Shown: piece after piece, positions 9,101 to 16,368 of the stretch
Layout: every line of letters begins with the position of its first letter
Numbering within the stretch: the first letter of the stretch is position 1
Assembly: GCF_001426565.1 (NCBI RefSeq)
Contig: NZ_LMFA01000001.1
Coordinates: forward strand, 106,129-139,222
DNA from: Rhizobium sp. Root482
GTDB lineage: Bacteria > Pseudomonadota > Alphaproteobacteria > Rhizobiales > Rhizobiaceae
Direction of reading: 5' to 3'
Length of the DNA stretch: 33,094 bases
Made by a program: the position numbers and the translations under genes
Notes under the pieces: model-generated
Databases searched by the model: none
What the model was told of the DNA's origin: nothing
What the model saw: the letters and a program-made list of their open reading frames with translations, nothing else

Positions 9101-9351
9101 TGCTGGGCGTCTGCGGGCACGCCGCCCAGGGTAGGTATGAAAACATTGCGGTTGCCGTGTTGATAGATGAAGCCGCTGTTGGCGCCTTCAAGTCCACCGA
9201 TGCCAGCCTGCGACAAATAGGCGAAGTTGCTGTCGTTCATCTGGCTGATGAACGCGTTGTTGGCCTCAACTTCTTGAGCTTGCACCGCGCTGCTAAGAGC
9301 AAAGAGTGCAACGCCCGACAAAAGTATTGTTCGTTTTACAGAATTTCTCAC
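6109..9351 (-). CDS. Giant curlin-repeat amyloid protein, 1,080 aa
   Basis: The start is a GTG at 9351, preceded by AGGGGA at good spacing. No ATG fits the signal peptide (MRNSVKRTILLSG, core, AVQAQ). Almost the whole mature protein is curlin repeats of about 22-24 residues made of paired strands, for example AGIVQLGNGNTA, ASIVQLGSDNAA and ATIGQFGADN. By eye there are over 40 Q-x-G-x-x-N strands; E. coli CsgA (about 150 aa) has five repeats. Two non-repeat inserts rich in T, P and G break the array, at about residues 737-787 and 815-879. The protein ends AFVTQH. It is nearly free of Lys, Arg and aromatics and rich in N, Q, G, A and S. It heads the operon with csgH, the 202-aa curlin and csgF. 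Export should be through CsgG. It is presumably the major fibre subunit. Confidence 0.9.
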   Translation of the reverse strand: MRNSVKRTILLSGVALFALSSAVQAQEVEANNAFISQMNDSNFAYLSQAGIGGLEGANSGFIYQHGNRNVFIPTLGGVPADAQQGANTLGVMQLGNDNFIGNAFLQSGENTAGLAQFGKSNVIDTFLQTGNNRGTIFQGGYANLGRTVQSGGSNDAGIVQINPDDTVVGNFAFNDQREGENQLTNGAFAGALQLGNGNSAVNTQVSQLASEAAILQIGDGNAAFNSQVVDAYDTAALIGQYAIGQDNEASIVQLGSDNAAINSQDSSTRSAVGVLQSGDDNVAANLYVGGTAHEATIGQFGADNKASNAGRDGTGNTAGIVQLGNGNTAANTSRDGFGDSAEIGQFGADNVAANAQIGASNLANETGALATIVQIGKSNRAGNSQLAQIEGGKNNAGIVQAGLSNVAANVQLAGANNTAGTVQLGVENVSNTLQDGGTANVSGTAQGGVANVATTVQSGGASNVAGIAQAGVENEAVSAQVGGIGNSSGIAQVGVENNATNAQTDGSLNTAGIIQLGALNTATNGQLNGEGNSAAIMQGGYDNEATNAQVNGSANNAGVIQLGAGNTATNGQFEGSGNDADIAQVGLYNTATNAQAGGTSLNAAILQGGANNSAVNGQGDNSSTSSATIAQFGSENLATNAQTKSVDGTVGIVQFGNGNEAANVQHNVDPTSALIIQGGVDNLASNLQTGVDNSNALIGQFGTGNVAGNVQQASSSNVTAGILQAGDRNTAFNTQGETQTVSYQVLPAFDLTTTSKVLGVSGFLPNLQGPFKFGISGGPTILAGSGAAPAEDSVAIIAQIGSDNAAANVQVGKLIAPASGTATLTTTTYGIDTTVVKQYGLIKDMTHTQDQDETTTNVPFTNPLGELNVPTIASAAGIVQVGDDNGAFNFQTVAAGSLAATVQIGDGNFAMNSQTGTIGAIAVNVQNGDGNKSINTQTGAVLSATATIQSGDNNVATTTQIASLGNTSLTIQDGNSNLAIVGQSNTSGNQSLILQSADHSIVLVDQSGAGGNSSAVAQAGAYSNAWISQVGSDNSSAVFQYGSGTGNAERNQAFVSQTGSGHNSLVVQAGRANVAFVTQH

Positions 9352-9464
9352 CTGTGTTCCCCTATGAATGAGCAGCGGATAGACGCGCTGTGATAATTAA
9401 ACTTAACAATCTGCTACTATCACCCACAGACGTGCCGATGCAACACAGCGGGAAGCCAAATTTA

Positions 9465-9543
9465 ACATTTAGTTAATACGGATATTGTTTACACCAAAAA
9501 TGGTTCGATTTTATAAGGAACATTTTTGGGGTAGTTCCTCCCA
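9465..9543 (-). promoter_or_regulatory. Candidate curli regulon control region (copy 2, giant curlin operon)
   Basis: Read on the plus strand, TGGGGTAGTTCCTCCCA lies at 9527-9543. The proximal box at 9465-9479 reads GTATTAACTAAATGT on the minus strand. The palindrome is about 176 bp upstream of the GTG start. The stretch CATTTTTGGGG next to it is also shared with the csgG copy. Only this control region and the csgG terminator were found in the 300 bp between the giant curlin gene and csgG. Confidence 0.55.
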
Positions 9544-9579
9544 CGGCAATTGACTCCGGATTTTTAATTGTTGCGCAAC

Positions 9580-9614
9580 AAAAAAGCCGCCAGCTCAATG
9601 CTGGCGGCTTATTT
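9580..9614 (-). terminator. Intrinsic terminator of csgG
   Basis: GCCGCCAGC (9586-9594) and GCTGGCGGC (9600-9608) form a perfect 9-bp stem with a 5-base loop. On the minus strand the stem is followed by a run of six T, so it ends transcription coming from csgG, whose stop codon is about 44 bp away. Confidence 0.9.
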
Positions 9615-9651
9615 GCAAAAGAAGACGACTTCGAAAGGATGAAATACAGAT

Positions 9652-10500
9652 TTACGTGGTAGGAAGCTTTTTATCGCCGTATCCGGCTTCAAATCCCCGG
9701 ATAAAGCCAGGCTCCATTGATCGATCTTTCAAATGCCAGAGACCCTGCCGAATTCCATCTACCGTAAGAGAATAGACAGCAAGCTCTATGCCTTCCCGTA
9801 CAGCCAGCGAGCCAGGATCGTTGCGTGACTGACCCAATTCGATCTCGAGCAACTCGCCCGCCGTCGCGAATTTATAGGCGCCGCCGCGAACCTGTACGGA
9901 ATAGATCTGCTTGGTGGTCGTGGTCGATGCCAGCACCTCACCGGTCTGGACGCTCACCGCGCGCAAATTCACGGTAACGATATCGGACCTATATTGCATA
10001 TCTCCGCCAATGCCGAGATATTTTGCGCCGGCTCCCCCGGTCAGCTCATTGGAGTCGTAGCCGACAATTCCACCTTCTAGTAGAAGGCCGGCAAATCGTA
10101 CCGGGGGAAGGCCGCTGGGCTGACCATAGGCGCGTTGGGTATTTTCGATCAACGTCCGTTCCTGCACGAGATTTTTTAGGCCTGTGCGCTCGACAACTCG
10201 AAACCAGCCGCCGCCGCCGGTTTTCTTCAATACATCGATCAGAATTGCCGCCCCGCCCTGCGTTACCGCACGGCTGTACTCTGCGAAACTTTCGTTTGGT
10301 TTCGCTTGCCCAGTAAGGTCAGGGAAATCATAGACGGCGACGTCAACAGGCGTCTCGGGCGTTGGCAAAGCCACTACCTTTGGGCTCGTCTTTGTCGGAG
10401 AGGTCAGGGTCGCCGCTGGTGTGTCAAGTTGCTGGCCGGTTTGACAACCTGAAAGAACGAACGCCGCAGACAGTGTCGCAGCGAGTGTGATGAATTTCAT
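9652..10500 (-). CDS. csgG: CsgG, outer-membrane curli secretion pore lipoprotein
   Basis: 282 aa from the ATG at 10500, just after TGGGGGGAAT. An upstream in-frame start would spoil the signal. The lipobox is LSGC with the lipidated Cys at residue 19. The family signatures are clear: VAVYDFPDLTGQ, WFRVVERTGLKNLVQERTLI, AGLLLEGGIVGYDSNELTGG and AKYLGIGGDMQY followed by VTVNLRAVSVQTGEVL. All align with E. coli CsgG (277 aa). CsgG forms a nine-fold beta-barrel that passes unfolded curlins across the outer membrane. It has its own control region (10664-10763) and a strong terminator. It lies 5' of the giant curlin operon in the same direction but is transcribed separately. The partner CsgE was not found in the window. 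Confidence 0.96.
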   Translation of the reverse strand: MKFITLAATLSAAFVLSGCQTGQQLDTPAATLTSPTKTSPKVVALPTPETPVDVAVYDFPDLTGQAKPNESFAEYSRAVTQGGAAILIDVLKKTGGGGWFRVVERTGLKNLVQERTLIENTQRAYGQPSGLPPVRFAGLLLEGGIVGYDSNELTGGAGAKYLGIGGDMQYRSDIVTVNLRAVSVQTGEVLASTTTTKQIYSVQVRGGAYKFATAGELLEIELGQSRNDPGSLAVREGIELAVYSLTVDGIRQGLWHLKDRSMEPGFIRGFEAGYGDKKLPTT

Positions 10501-10663
10501 ATTCCCCCCAGTATTCGCGCCGTACTTTATCGCTGATAACAACAAGTCAGCTGCGCAAAAAAAAAAAATTCAAATAGTCAAGCTCTGGCGATGTCTTGTT
10601 GACCTGCGATATCGACTTACTAACAAACCGGCGGCGAGTCACGTGACGCCAATAAAATCTTTA

Positions 10664-10763
10664 ATGTTTCGTTAACACAAGGGAGGATTTAGCAAAATCC
10701 AACTGGCGCATAACACCACATGCCCGGATTTGGTAAGAACCATTTTTGGGGCAATTGCTCCCA
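10664..10763 (-). promoter_or_regulatory. Candidate curli regulon control region (copy 3, csgG)
   Basis: TGGGGCAATTGCTCCCA at 10747-10763 is a near-perfect inverted repeat centred on CAATTG. The proximal box GTGTTAACGAAACAT reads on the minus strand at 10664-10678. The spacing between boxes is about 69 bp, against about 48 bp in copy 2, a difference near two helical turns. The flanks of the palindrome (AACCATTTTTGGGG) also match copy 2. Confidence 0.55.
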
Positions 10764-10783
10764 CTCGAATAATAAACGCCCCT

Positions 10784-11125
10784 TCACTCACTTCTAACCG
10801 CGCCCTTGCCAACAGAAGGCCATGCAGAACCATCGACACTTTGTTTTATAATTGCCGACGACCCGGCTCCCACTGTTGGAAACGCTTGGCCGCTTGTGGG
10901 TATGAGCTTTGGATCTCGGGCCGCAGCTGCCCTGTTGTTTTTCGGTGTCGTGCGTCTGACTTTCGGCCGACGCAAGTCGGGGGATGCCTGGGGAACATAG
11001 GCTCCGCCTTTTTGAGCGCCAACCGCTTGACCTACATAAGCTTGCGCCTTGCTGGCGTTCGGGCTCGAAGACACCATGCACAACGACAGCACAAAGGCAT
11101 TGATTGTCAAACGGTTATAATTCAT
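10784..11125 (-). CDS. Small secreted protein beside csgG, function unknown
   Basis: 113 aa from the ATG at 11125; a GTG four codons upstream is the alternative. Neither has a strong ribosome site, which lowers confidence. A signal peptide is plausible (LTINAFVLSLCMVSSS, ending SKAQA). The mature part is basic and rich in A, S, G and P (RRPKVRRTTPKNNRAAAARD), with no curlin repeats and no similarity I can see to CsgE. It is upstream of csgG in the same direction, but the csgG control palindrome lies between them. Being exported and next to csgG, it could be a curli accessory protein. That is inference from position only. Confidence 0.5.
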   Translation of the reverse strand: MNYNRLTINAFVLSLCMVSSSPNASKAQAYVGQAVGAQKGGAYVPQASPDLRRPKVRRTTPKNNRAAAARDPKLIPTSGQAFPTVGAGSSAIIKQSVDGSAWPSVGKGAVRSE

Positions 11126-11262
11126 TTTGTGGGACACAGCTGGTTTAGACCTGAATGGGATTTAGTGATTTCTGTGAACGCAATGTTGTTTAATAAGGCT
11201 TTGCACGATCGATGATAATCATTTCTGATGCATGTAACGCTTGAATATTAAGGATTCGGATC

Positions 11263-11958
11263 TTGAGCAAGTTTAAACTTCGGAAGAAAGCCAAAATATG
11301 TGCGCTCTTTTTGTTGTGCGGGACAAGTCTTGCGGCTTCCCAGGACGCAACCGGTCCGCTTTTTTCCACGCCTGCCGGGCGCTCCACAACGGGCGCGCCT
11401 ATCCTTTCCAAACCTGCGACCGAAAATAATGGGGCAATACTTGATTTGCCGGGTGGCAACGTGAAGCGGCTCGAAAATTCGGACGGGCAGAAAGAAAAGC
11501 AAAGAGCCGCCTCAGAAAAAGCAAATCCCACGTCGGGGAGGGGAGTAGCCGGAACCTTTGGGGCTTGGGAATTGGAGTGCATCGACGACTCATCCTCGTT
11601 GAAGCGCTGCCAGGCAGTCGGCCGCGTTCAATCGTCGGATGGCAAGCAGGTCATTCTTGTAATGAGCTTGGCGAGAAACGCGAAAACGACATCCATGCAG
11701 ATGGCGGTTCCCTTGGGCGTTGCGGTTCAACCGGGCGTCAAAATTGAGATAGCTGGCGCATACAGTGACACGATGCCAGTTAGCCGGTGTACGGCTCAAG
11801 GATGTTTGGTGGAGGGGACCGCCCCTGTGAAATTGATTGATGCCATGATCGCCAAGGCGACGGCCTCGATTAACGTCACGACACCAGAGGGGAAAATCAT
11901 TCCAATCGCACTTCCGCTAAACGGCTTTGGAGATGCCTATTCAGCCTTAAACGATTGA
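11263..11958 (+). CDS. Invasion-associated locus B (IalB) family protein
   Basis: 231 aa. The start is a TTG at 11263, eight bases after AGGA. It is the only start that keeps the signal peptide (KICALFLLCGTSLAAS). A linker of about 75 residues (Pro/Ser/Lys-rich) precedes the IalB domain: FGAWELECID, RCQAVGRVQSSDGKQV, VPLGVAVQPGVKIEI, SRCTAQGCLVEG and TPEGKIIPIALPLNGFGDA. Four cysteines in the domain probably make disulfides. The family is periplasmic or outer-membrane associated. It affects host-cell invasion in Bartonella, and its role in rhizobia is not settled. It is divergent from the small secreted gene by csgG, with about 137 bp between starts that may hold promoters for both. Confidence 0.88.
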   Translation: MSKFKLRKKAKICALFLLCGTSLAASQDATGPLFSTPAGRSTTGAPILSKPATENNGAILDLPGGNVKRLENSDGQKEKQRAASEKANPTSGRGVAGTFGAWELECIDDSSSLKRCQAVGRVQSSDGKQVILVMSLARNAKTTSMQMAVPLGVAVQPGVKIEIAGAYSDTMPVSRCTAQGCLVEGTAPVKLIDAMIAKATASINVTTPEGKIIPIALPLNGFGDAYSALND

Positions 11959-12289
11959 CCGGGGAAACGCTTTTCGAACTGGCGGCTCATCGTCTGCGAC
12001 ATCCTACAGGAAAACAGAGACGAGATAACCCTGGTCAAGTCGGCGAAGCGCCACATATGGTCGCGGAACGCTTGATTTCCTCAAGCCCCTTTATCAGCAC
12101 CGACATTCAGTTGCACTGCGTCAGCGCCGACATTCCGCGCTAAGCCCGCCGCCAAGAAGGGCGACGTCATAAGCTTTCGTGGCCAGTGGCAATCGCGGCT
12201 GGGAAAGGTCCGGATCGGAACTTCTCTTCGCTCGCTGCGATGCGATTGAAGCCGTCATTGCTAGGCATGGGCGAGGATGCAGGTGACAA
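11959..12289. other. Intergenic region without a recognised gene
   Basis: Only short frames without ribosome sites occur here. A 15-bp imperfect direct repeat TCAGC(A/G)CCGACATTC appears near 12093 and 12121. No terminator with a T-run was found after ialB. Confidence 0.4.
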
Positions 12290-12442
12290 TTAGACCAACG
12301 AAAAGGATTCGAGGTATGAAAGGAAACCCTTCGCACCGGAAGACGTAGCGGCGAGAACCTGTCGTGAATAACGGCCGTCGTATTGCGCGTAATCAGCGAG
12401 GATTGCACAAAACAGGATGAGGATTGCAACCACGTATCTCAT
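12290..12442 (-). CDS. Possible 50-aa single-pass membrane protein
   Basis: ATG at 12442, stop at 12290-12292. The protein starts MRYVVAILILFCAILADYAQ, one hydrophobic helix, followed by a polar segment YDGRYSRQVLAATSSGAKGF. This layout is common for small rhizobial membrane proteins. There is no good ribosome site, and a palindrome (ACGTATCT/AGATACGT, 12432-12450) is centred exactly on the start codon. Translation is therefore uncertain. Confidence 0.4.
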   Translation of the reverse strand: MRYVVAILILFCAILADYAQYDGRYSRQVLAATSSGAKGFLSYLESFSLV

Positions 12443-12484
12443 AGATACGTTATAGCAGGGATTGCTTAATAAAGATTGAACCGA

Positions 12485-12820
12485 CTAGTGACCAGATTGT
12501 ATCGTCGATCGTAACTCGTGATCTTCGTGTTCGAGTAGGATGCGCGTATGTGCACTTCGCGCCTCGCAGATGGCTATCAGTTCGATAGCTTCCCCATTCC
12601 GGCGCTGGCGTTCTTCACGGTTGAGTTCCGCCAAAGAGCTTTCTTCCAGTAGGGTATAAATCTTCTCTACCAGTTCGCTTGCTGAGTTAGCGGAAGAGAT
12701 AGCCACTTCGGAGCCCTTCGCTTCGGACTGTGCGATGAGTGCCATAGCTTCGTCGCGGTGCTTGTCAGCCGTTTTGATGATGAAATCTGTGACGCACGCG
12801 GTATGATCTTTTTGTTTCAT
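12485..12820 (-). CDS. Hypothetical helical protein, 111 aa
   Basis: The ATG at 12820 follows AAGGGGTATCATC, a good ribosome site. The sequence is soluble and almost wholly alpha-helical, rich in E, A, R and K (KTADKHRDEAMALIAQSEAK, LEESSLAELNREERQRRNGE), with alternating charges that allow a coiled-coil hairpin. Two cysteines; no membrane segment. No family was recognised. The start and length look sound, so I treat it as a real cytoplasmic gene of unknown role. Confidence 0.65.
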   Translation of the reverse strand: MKQKDHTACVTDFIIKTADKHRDEAMALIAQSEAKGSEVAISSANSASELVEKIYTLLEESSLAELNREERQRRNGEAIELIAICEARSAHTRILLEHEDHELRSTIQSGH

Positions 12821-13022
12821 GATGATACCCCTTGTCGGATGGTCTCATCATTTTAGCACCCCCTTATTTTTTAGCAAACTTATGTTTCCCAAGTCAGTGG
12901 ATTGATCAACTTGGTCAGCTCGTGATCCAACACGCGCTACATGCATATCTCCCCTTCAAACACAGCACACCGACAAAGGGTGATTTCGGGGTATGGTGCC
13001 CATGCTAAATAAGGAAAACGAG

Positions 13023-13187
13023 ATGTCTTTGAAGAGCCGCCTGATTCACCACTTTGTAAGTGCCCAAGAGCGTCGCGCTCAGCTTTATGTCAATGGCGCG
13101 CTGTGCCGTCTCGATGACGAAACGCTTTCCTCGCTCGGATTGGTGCCACACGAGGTGCGAAGCCGCCCTAGCCGTTCAATGATGTGA
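13023..13187 (+). CDS. DUF1127-like small protein
   Basis: 54 aa from the ATG at 13023, preceded by AAGGAAAACGAG. An in-frame ATG ten codons upstream lacks a site. The central pattern, LCRLDDETLSSLGLVPHEV, matches the L-x-x-L-D-D-x-x-L-x-x-x-G-L signature of DUF1127 (YjiS-like) proteins. These are small Arg-rich proteins common in rhizobia and linked elsewhere to RNA or phosphate regulation. The C-terminus (RSRPSRSMM) is basic. The IS256 target site lies 72 bp after its stop. Confidence 0.7.
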   Translation: MSLKSRLIHHFVSAQERRAQLYVNGALCRLDDETLSSLGLVPHEVRSRPSRSMM

Positions 13188-13258
13188 CCACTTGCGGCGT
13201 TGGGGTCATCCGCCGGTAACAATGAACCTTCCTGGCTGCTTTGGAATGGCTGACCGCT

Positions 13259-13266
13259 GACGCTGG
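13259..13266. repeat. 8-bp target-site duplication, left copy (IS256 element)
   Basis: GACGCTGG directly abuts the left end of the element. The same octamer is at 14629-14636 directly after the right end. IS256-family insertions typically duplicate 8-9 bp. Confidence 0.85.
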
Positions 13267-14628
13267 GATCGTGTCCCAGCGAGTGGGTGTAGCTGGATTT
13301 CATAGCCATCGGTGATTTCCGGTAGGGTCGGGTTGCTTGGAACCAACCTGAATGACACCACCGATGACCGACGATATGATGAACCTGCGTTCGCTTGTTG
13401 AGAAGAGCGCAGATGCAGATTTGCTGCGCGATATGATCGGCTTTGCCGCCGAGAAGCTGATGGCACTGGAAGTTGGCGCTGCGACTGGTGCAGGCTATGG
13501 CGAAAAGAGCGCGCTTCGTGTCGCCCAGCGCAACGGCTATCGCGATAGAGATTGGGAAACGCGAGCCGGAACGGTGGAGCTGCGTATTCCCAAGCTGCGG
13601 ACAGGCAGCTATTCCCAAGCTTCCTCGAACCCCGTCGCATGGCCGAGAAGGCTCTGACCGCGGTTATCCAGGAGGCTTATATCCAGGGTATCTCGACACG
13701 CTCGGTCGATGACCTGGTGAAGGCCATGGGCATGAGTGGCATCTCCAAAAGCCAGGTCTCACGGCTTTGCGAGGAGATCGACGTCAAGGTCAAAGCCTTC
13801 CTCGACCGACCCATCGAAGGCGAATGGCCATACATCTGGATCCATGCCACTTACCTGAAGGTGAGACGCGGCGGTCGCATCGTTTCCGTCGCAGCCATCA
13901 TCGCTGTCGGCGTCAATGCCGATGGACGCCGGGAGGTGCTTGGGTTGGAGATCGGCACGTCCGAGGCCGAGCCGATCTGGACAGAGTTCCTGCGCAAGCT
14001 GACGCGCCGGGGCTTGAGAGGCGTGAAGCTCGTCGTCTCCGATGCCCATGAGAGCATCAAGACGGCCGTTAGCAAGGTGCTGAATGCGACTTGGCAGCGT
14101 TGCCGGGTCCACTTCATGAGGAATGCTCTGGCGCATGCCGGAAAGAGCGGCAGACGCGTCGTTTCCGCTTTTATTGCCAAAGCGTTTGCTCAGGAGACGC
14201 CTGAAGCCGCCAGCACACAGTGGCGCAGCGTCGCTGATCAGATCAGGCCGAAGGTGCCGAAACTGGCCAATTTGATGGATGAGGCCGAGAGCGATGTGCT
14301 GGCCTACATGACCTTTCCAAAGCAGCATTGGGCCAAGCTTCACAGCACCAATCCCATCGAGCGCCTCAACGGAGAGATTAGGCGACGCACAGAAGTGGTG
14401 GGCATCTTTCCCAATGATGAGGCCATCATCCGGCTCGTGGGCGCCTTTGCTGCTCGAACAGAACGATGAATGGGCCGTTCAACGGGCTCGATACATGACA
14501 CTGGAAACCATCGGACAAATGAGCGATGATCCTCTCATCAGCTTGCCGGCAGTGGCGCGCTGATACTCATCCGACCATCTGGGATGAGCCGTGGTCGTCT
14601 AAGCTACACCACGTCCAGGGACACGCTC
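13267..14628 (+). mobile_element. IS256-family insertion sequence, complete but decayed (1,362 bp)
   Basis: The ends are set by imperfect inverted repeats: left GATCGTGTCCCAGCGAGTGG and onward to GTGTAGCT, right (minus strand) GAGCGTGTCCCTGGACGTGG. They are flanked by the GACGCTGG duplication. The length suits the family. The single transposase gene is broken. The duplication is still perfect, so the insertion is not very old. Confidence 0.88.
13352..14563 (+). pseudogene. IS256-family transposase, two frameshifts and a lost catalytic Asp
   Basis: Assembled across frames it is a full Mutator/IS256 transposase of about 400 aa: [98 protein letters not shown] one-base loss at about 13613 shifts the frame (TATTCCCAAGC where family members have an F-P-S codon run). 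A second shift at about 14450 separates [11 protein letters not shown] from the true end [20 protein letters not shown]. The first catalytic aspartate, normally in W-x-D-A-T-Y, is histidine here (CAT at 13843-13845, giving WIHATY). The element cannot move itself. Confidence 0.9.
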
Positions 14629-14636
14629 GACGCTGG
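14629..14636. repeat. 8-bp target-site duplication, right copy (IS256 element)
   Basis: GACGCTGG, identical to 13259-13266, immediately follows the right inverted repeat. Confidence 0.85.
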
Positions 14637-14756
14637 TCTGTGGCCAGGGGAATCTGAATTCCCGGAATTATGTAGCAAATGCCACCAGCCCTGCTTCTCA
14701 CGCGCTCAAGGGATTGACGGCGACATCCAACGCGGATGCGTTCAATTGTCCGACGG

Positions 14757-15240
14757 CTACCGCGATCGTTTCCAGAACATTGTGGCGTTGATAATCCAGC
14801 CTTCGGCGGTGGTGCCCATGCCTGTCCCGAGCCCATGGCCGACGGAGGCATATTCCCGGTACTCGACCCGCGTGCCGAGCCGCTTGAGTTCCGCGATCCT
14901 GCTTTCCCTGGAAGAGGGCGAAGCGATCCGGTCGTCCGACCCCACGACTGCGAACGTCGGCGACTCGCTTTCGGAATGATCGTAGTGCGCGGTGTAGGCC
15001 ATACCGACTGTTGCAGGTTTGGGTAGCGCATCCTCGCCGAATGCGGAGACCCGATAGACGCCGCCATCCGCGCGCCTGCCGAGCTTCCCCAGAGAGAATA
15101 GCCTTCCGTGGAAATATCGAGCGTCTTGCTGTTTCTCAAGACGTAGGAGACCGCGGCGGCTAGGTCTTCGGTTGCCACCCCATCGCCCTGTCCGACGCGA
15201 TACTTCAGGACGAAGACGTTAGCACGATGCATCAATTCCG
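14757..15240 (-). pseudogene. Alpha/beta-hydrolase (esterase) remnant, frameshifted
   Basis: Two minus-strand frames join into one esterase. The first (from about 15240) reads ANVFVLKYRVGQGDGVATED, AAAVSYVLRNS and YSLWGSSAGARMAASIG, where GSSAG is the nucleophile elbow. The second (about 15035 to 14757) reads SAFGEDALPKPATVGMAYTA, PTFAVVGSDDRIAS and SVGHGLGTG, where GHG carries the probable catalytic His. A frameshift lies near 15040-15060. The N-terminal part expected before ANVFVLKYRV is missing. It is thus truncated and frameshifted. The family deacetylates sugars or small esters. Confidence 0.75.
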
Positions 15241-15412
15241 AACGGTGTGACGCGCGTTGTCTGTTGCCAACACCGTGACAGGATGGGACGCACGGCTTGC
15301 TGTGCCGACACTTGGCGCATCACGGACCCGATTGTTAAATCAGGGTTGCCTTGACGTTTATTGCGCGTTCACCATATTCCTCTTCGACACAGATCATGTC
15401 GGAGGTGAACTC

Positions 15413-16309
15413 ATGAAGGACAGGATGAGGTACGCAGTCACTCGTTTCTTCGCAAAATTTGATACCGTTCCCCAAGCGACTATCGCAGAAAAACTTGCGG
15501 TCTCCGAACGCACGGTTCAACGCTTACGAGAAGGTTCAAACGAGCCCAGCGAGGGCACTCTCGACCGAATGCGCGAAATGATTGATCGGCATGACACCGA
15601 GGTCCTTGCCACGGATAGTGAGCGGATCGCCCGTGCCGAGCAAATACGGGCCAGCCATGAGAAACAGCAGAGAGAGATTGCGTTATCCACCTACCAAGAC
15701 AAGTTGGAGAAGCGCTATCCACTGTGGTTCAACCGCGTGAAAACCTACATCGCCGCCGAACGTTATGATGACGCCATTGAGACCATTTTGGACCATCGGC
15801 AAGATCGCACGACCTGGCCGCACATCGACAAGGAGGCGAAACCGTATATTCTCCACGCCTTGGGCGTCGCCTATTATCGGACAGGCAGGAACCTAGAGGC
15901 ATTGGAGGCTTCAGAGGTGGCCGTCGCTGGGCTGGTTAAAGATGGCCGCAACAGTGCGTCGTCCGAGTTGCATGCCTGGTGTATAGTCATGAAGGGTCTG
16001 AGTTTGATGAGGCTGTTTAGGGCCAAGGAAGCCTTTACGCACTTCGAAGACGCCATCCTCATTCGACCCGAGACCGATGGAGCTTACTACAACGCTCTGT
16101 GTTGTGCTAGTTTGCTGAAAGAGAAGGACCTCGTAGGTTATTGGGCGGGAAGGTATATAGAAGCCGTCAGTCGATTTAACGTTCACGACATAAATGATGT
16201 CCTCATGAGAGTTGAGAAGGACAAGGACCTTGTCTTTTTAAGAGAATTGCCTATCATCGCGGACTTCAAGGCCCGCTTGCTGAGAGAGCAAAGCGAAAGA
16301 GCCAAATAA
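15413..16309 (+). CDS. HTH and TPR-repeat protein
   Basis: 298 aa from the ATG at 15413, preceded by GGAGGTGAACTC, an excellent site. An in-frame start further upstream has none. An N-terminal helix-turn-helix, ATIAEKLAVSERTVQRLREG (about residues 22-41), is followed by a charged helix. From about residue 125 come TPR-like helices: ILHALGVAYYRTGRNLEALE, MKGLSLMRLFRAKEAFTHFE, YYNALCCASLLKEKD. This layout (HTH plus TPR, about 300 aa) is that of sensory transcription regulators whose TPR part binds a ligand or partner. Downstream are a 12-codon ORF and a membrane protein, apparently co-transcribed. A regulator role is inferred from domains. Confidence 0.7.
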   Translation: MKDRMRYAVTRFFAKFDTVPQATIAEKLAVSERTVQRLREGSNEPSEGTLDRMREMIDRHDTEVLATDSERIARAEQIRASHEKQQREIALSTYQDKLEKRYPLWFNRVKTYIAAERYDDAIETILDHRQDRTTWPHIDKEAKPYILHALGVAYYRTGRNLEALEASEVAVAGLVKDGRNSASSELHAWCIVMKGLSLMRLFRAKEAFTHFEDAILIRPETDGAYYNALCCASLLKEKDLVGYWAGRYIEAVSRFNVHDINDVLMRVEKDKDLVFLRELPIIADFKARLLREQSERAK

Positions 16310-16320
16310 GGAGAAGCATC

Positions 16321-16359
16321 ATGCTGAGAGATAAACCAGGCCTCGTTACTCAACACTAA
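16321..16359 (+). CDS. Possible 12-residue peptide ORF with a strong ribosome site
   Basis: ATG at 16321, stop at 16357-16359, encoding MLRDKPGLVTQH. AAGGAG sits 7 bases before the ATG, stronger than the site of the next gene (16369), whose start is 9 bases after this stop. It lies 11 bp after the HTH-TPR gene. It may be a translational-coupling leader for the membrane protein or a true peptide. Being so short, it cannot be proven from sequence. Confidence 0.35.
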   Translation: MLRDKPGLVTQH

Positions 16360-16368
16360 GAGAAAGCG

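Noticed and set aside
6109..9351. Could the regular spacing be a CRISPR array or tandem DNA repeat
   Set aside because: Units are similar at protein level but not near-identical in DNA, and there are no constant repeats with unique spacers.
10784..11125. The small secreted protein as CsgE
   Set aside because: It lacks the CsgE pattern (for example the conserved N-terminal and WGSW-like region), is basic and Pro/Ala-rich, and has no matching secondary structure by eye.
11959..12289. Gene after ialB
   Set aside because: Frames on both strands are short, with no ribosome site and no protein-like pattern.
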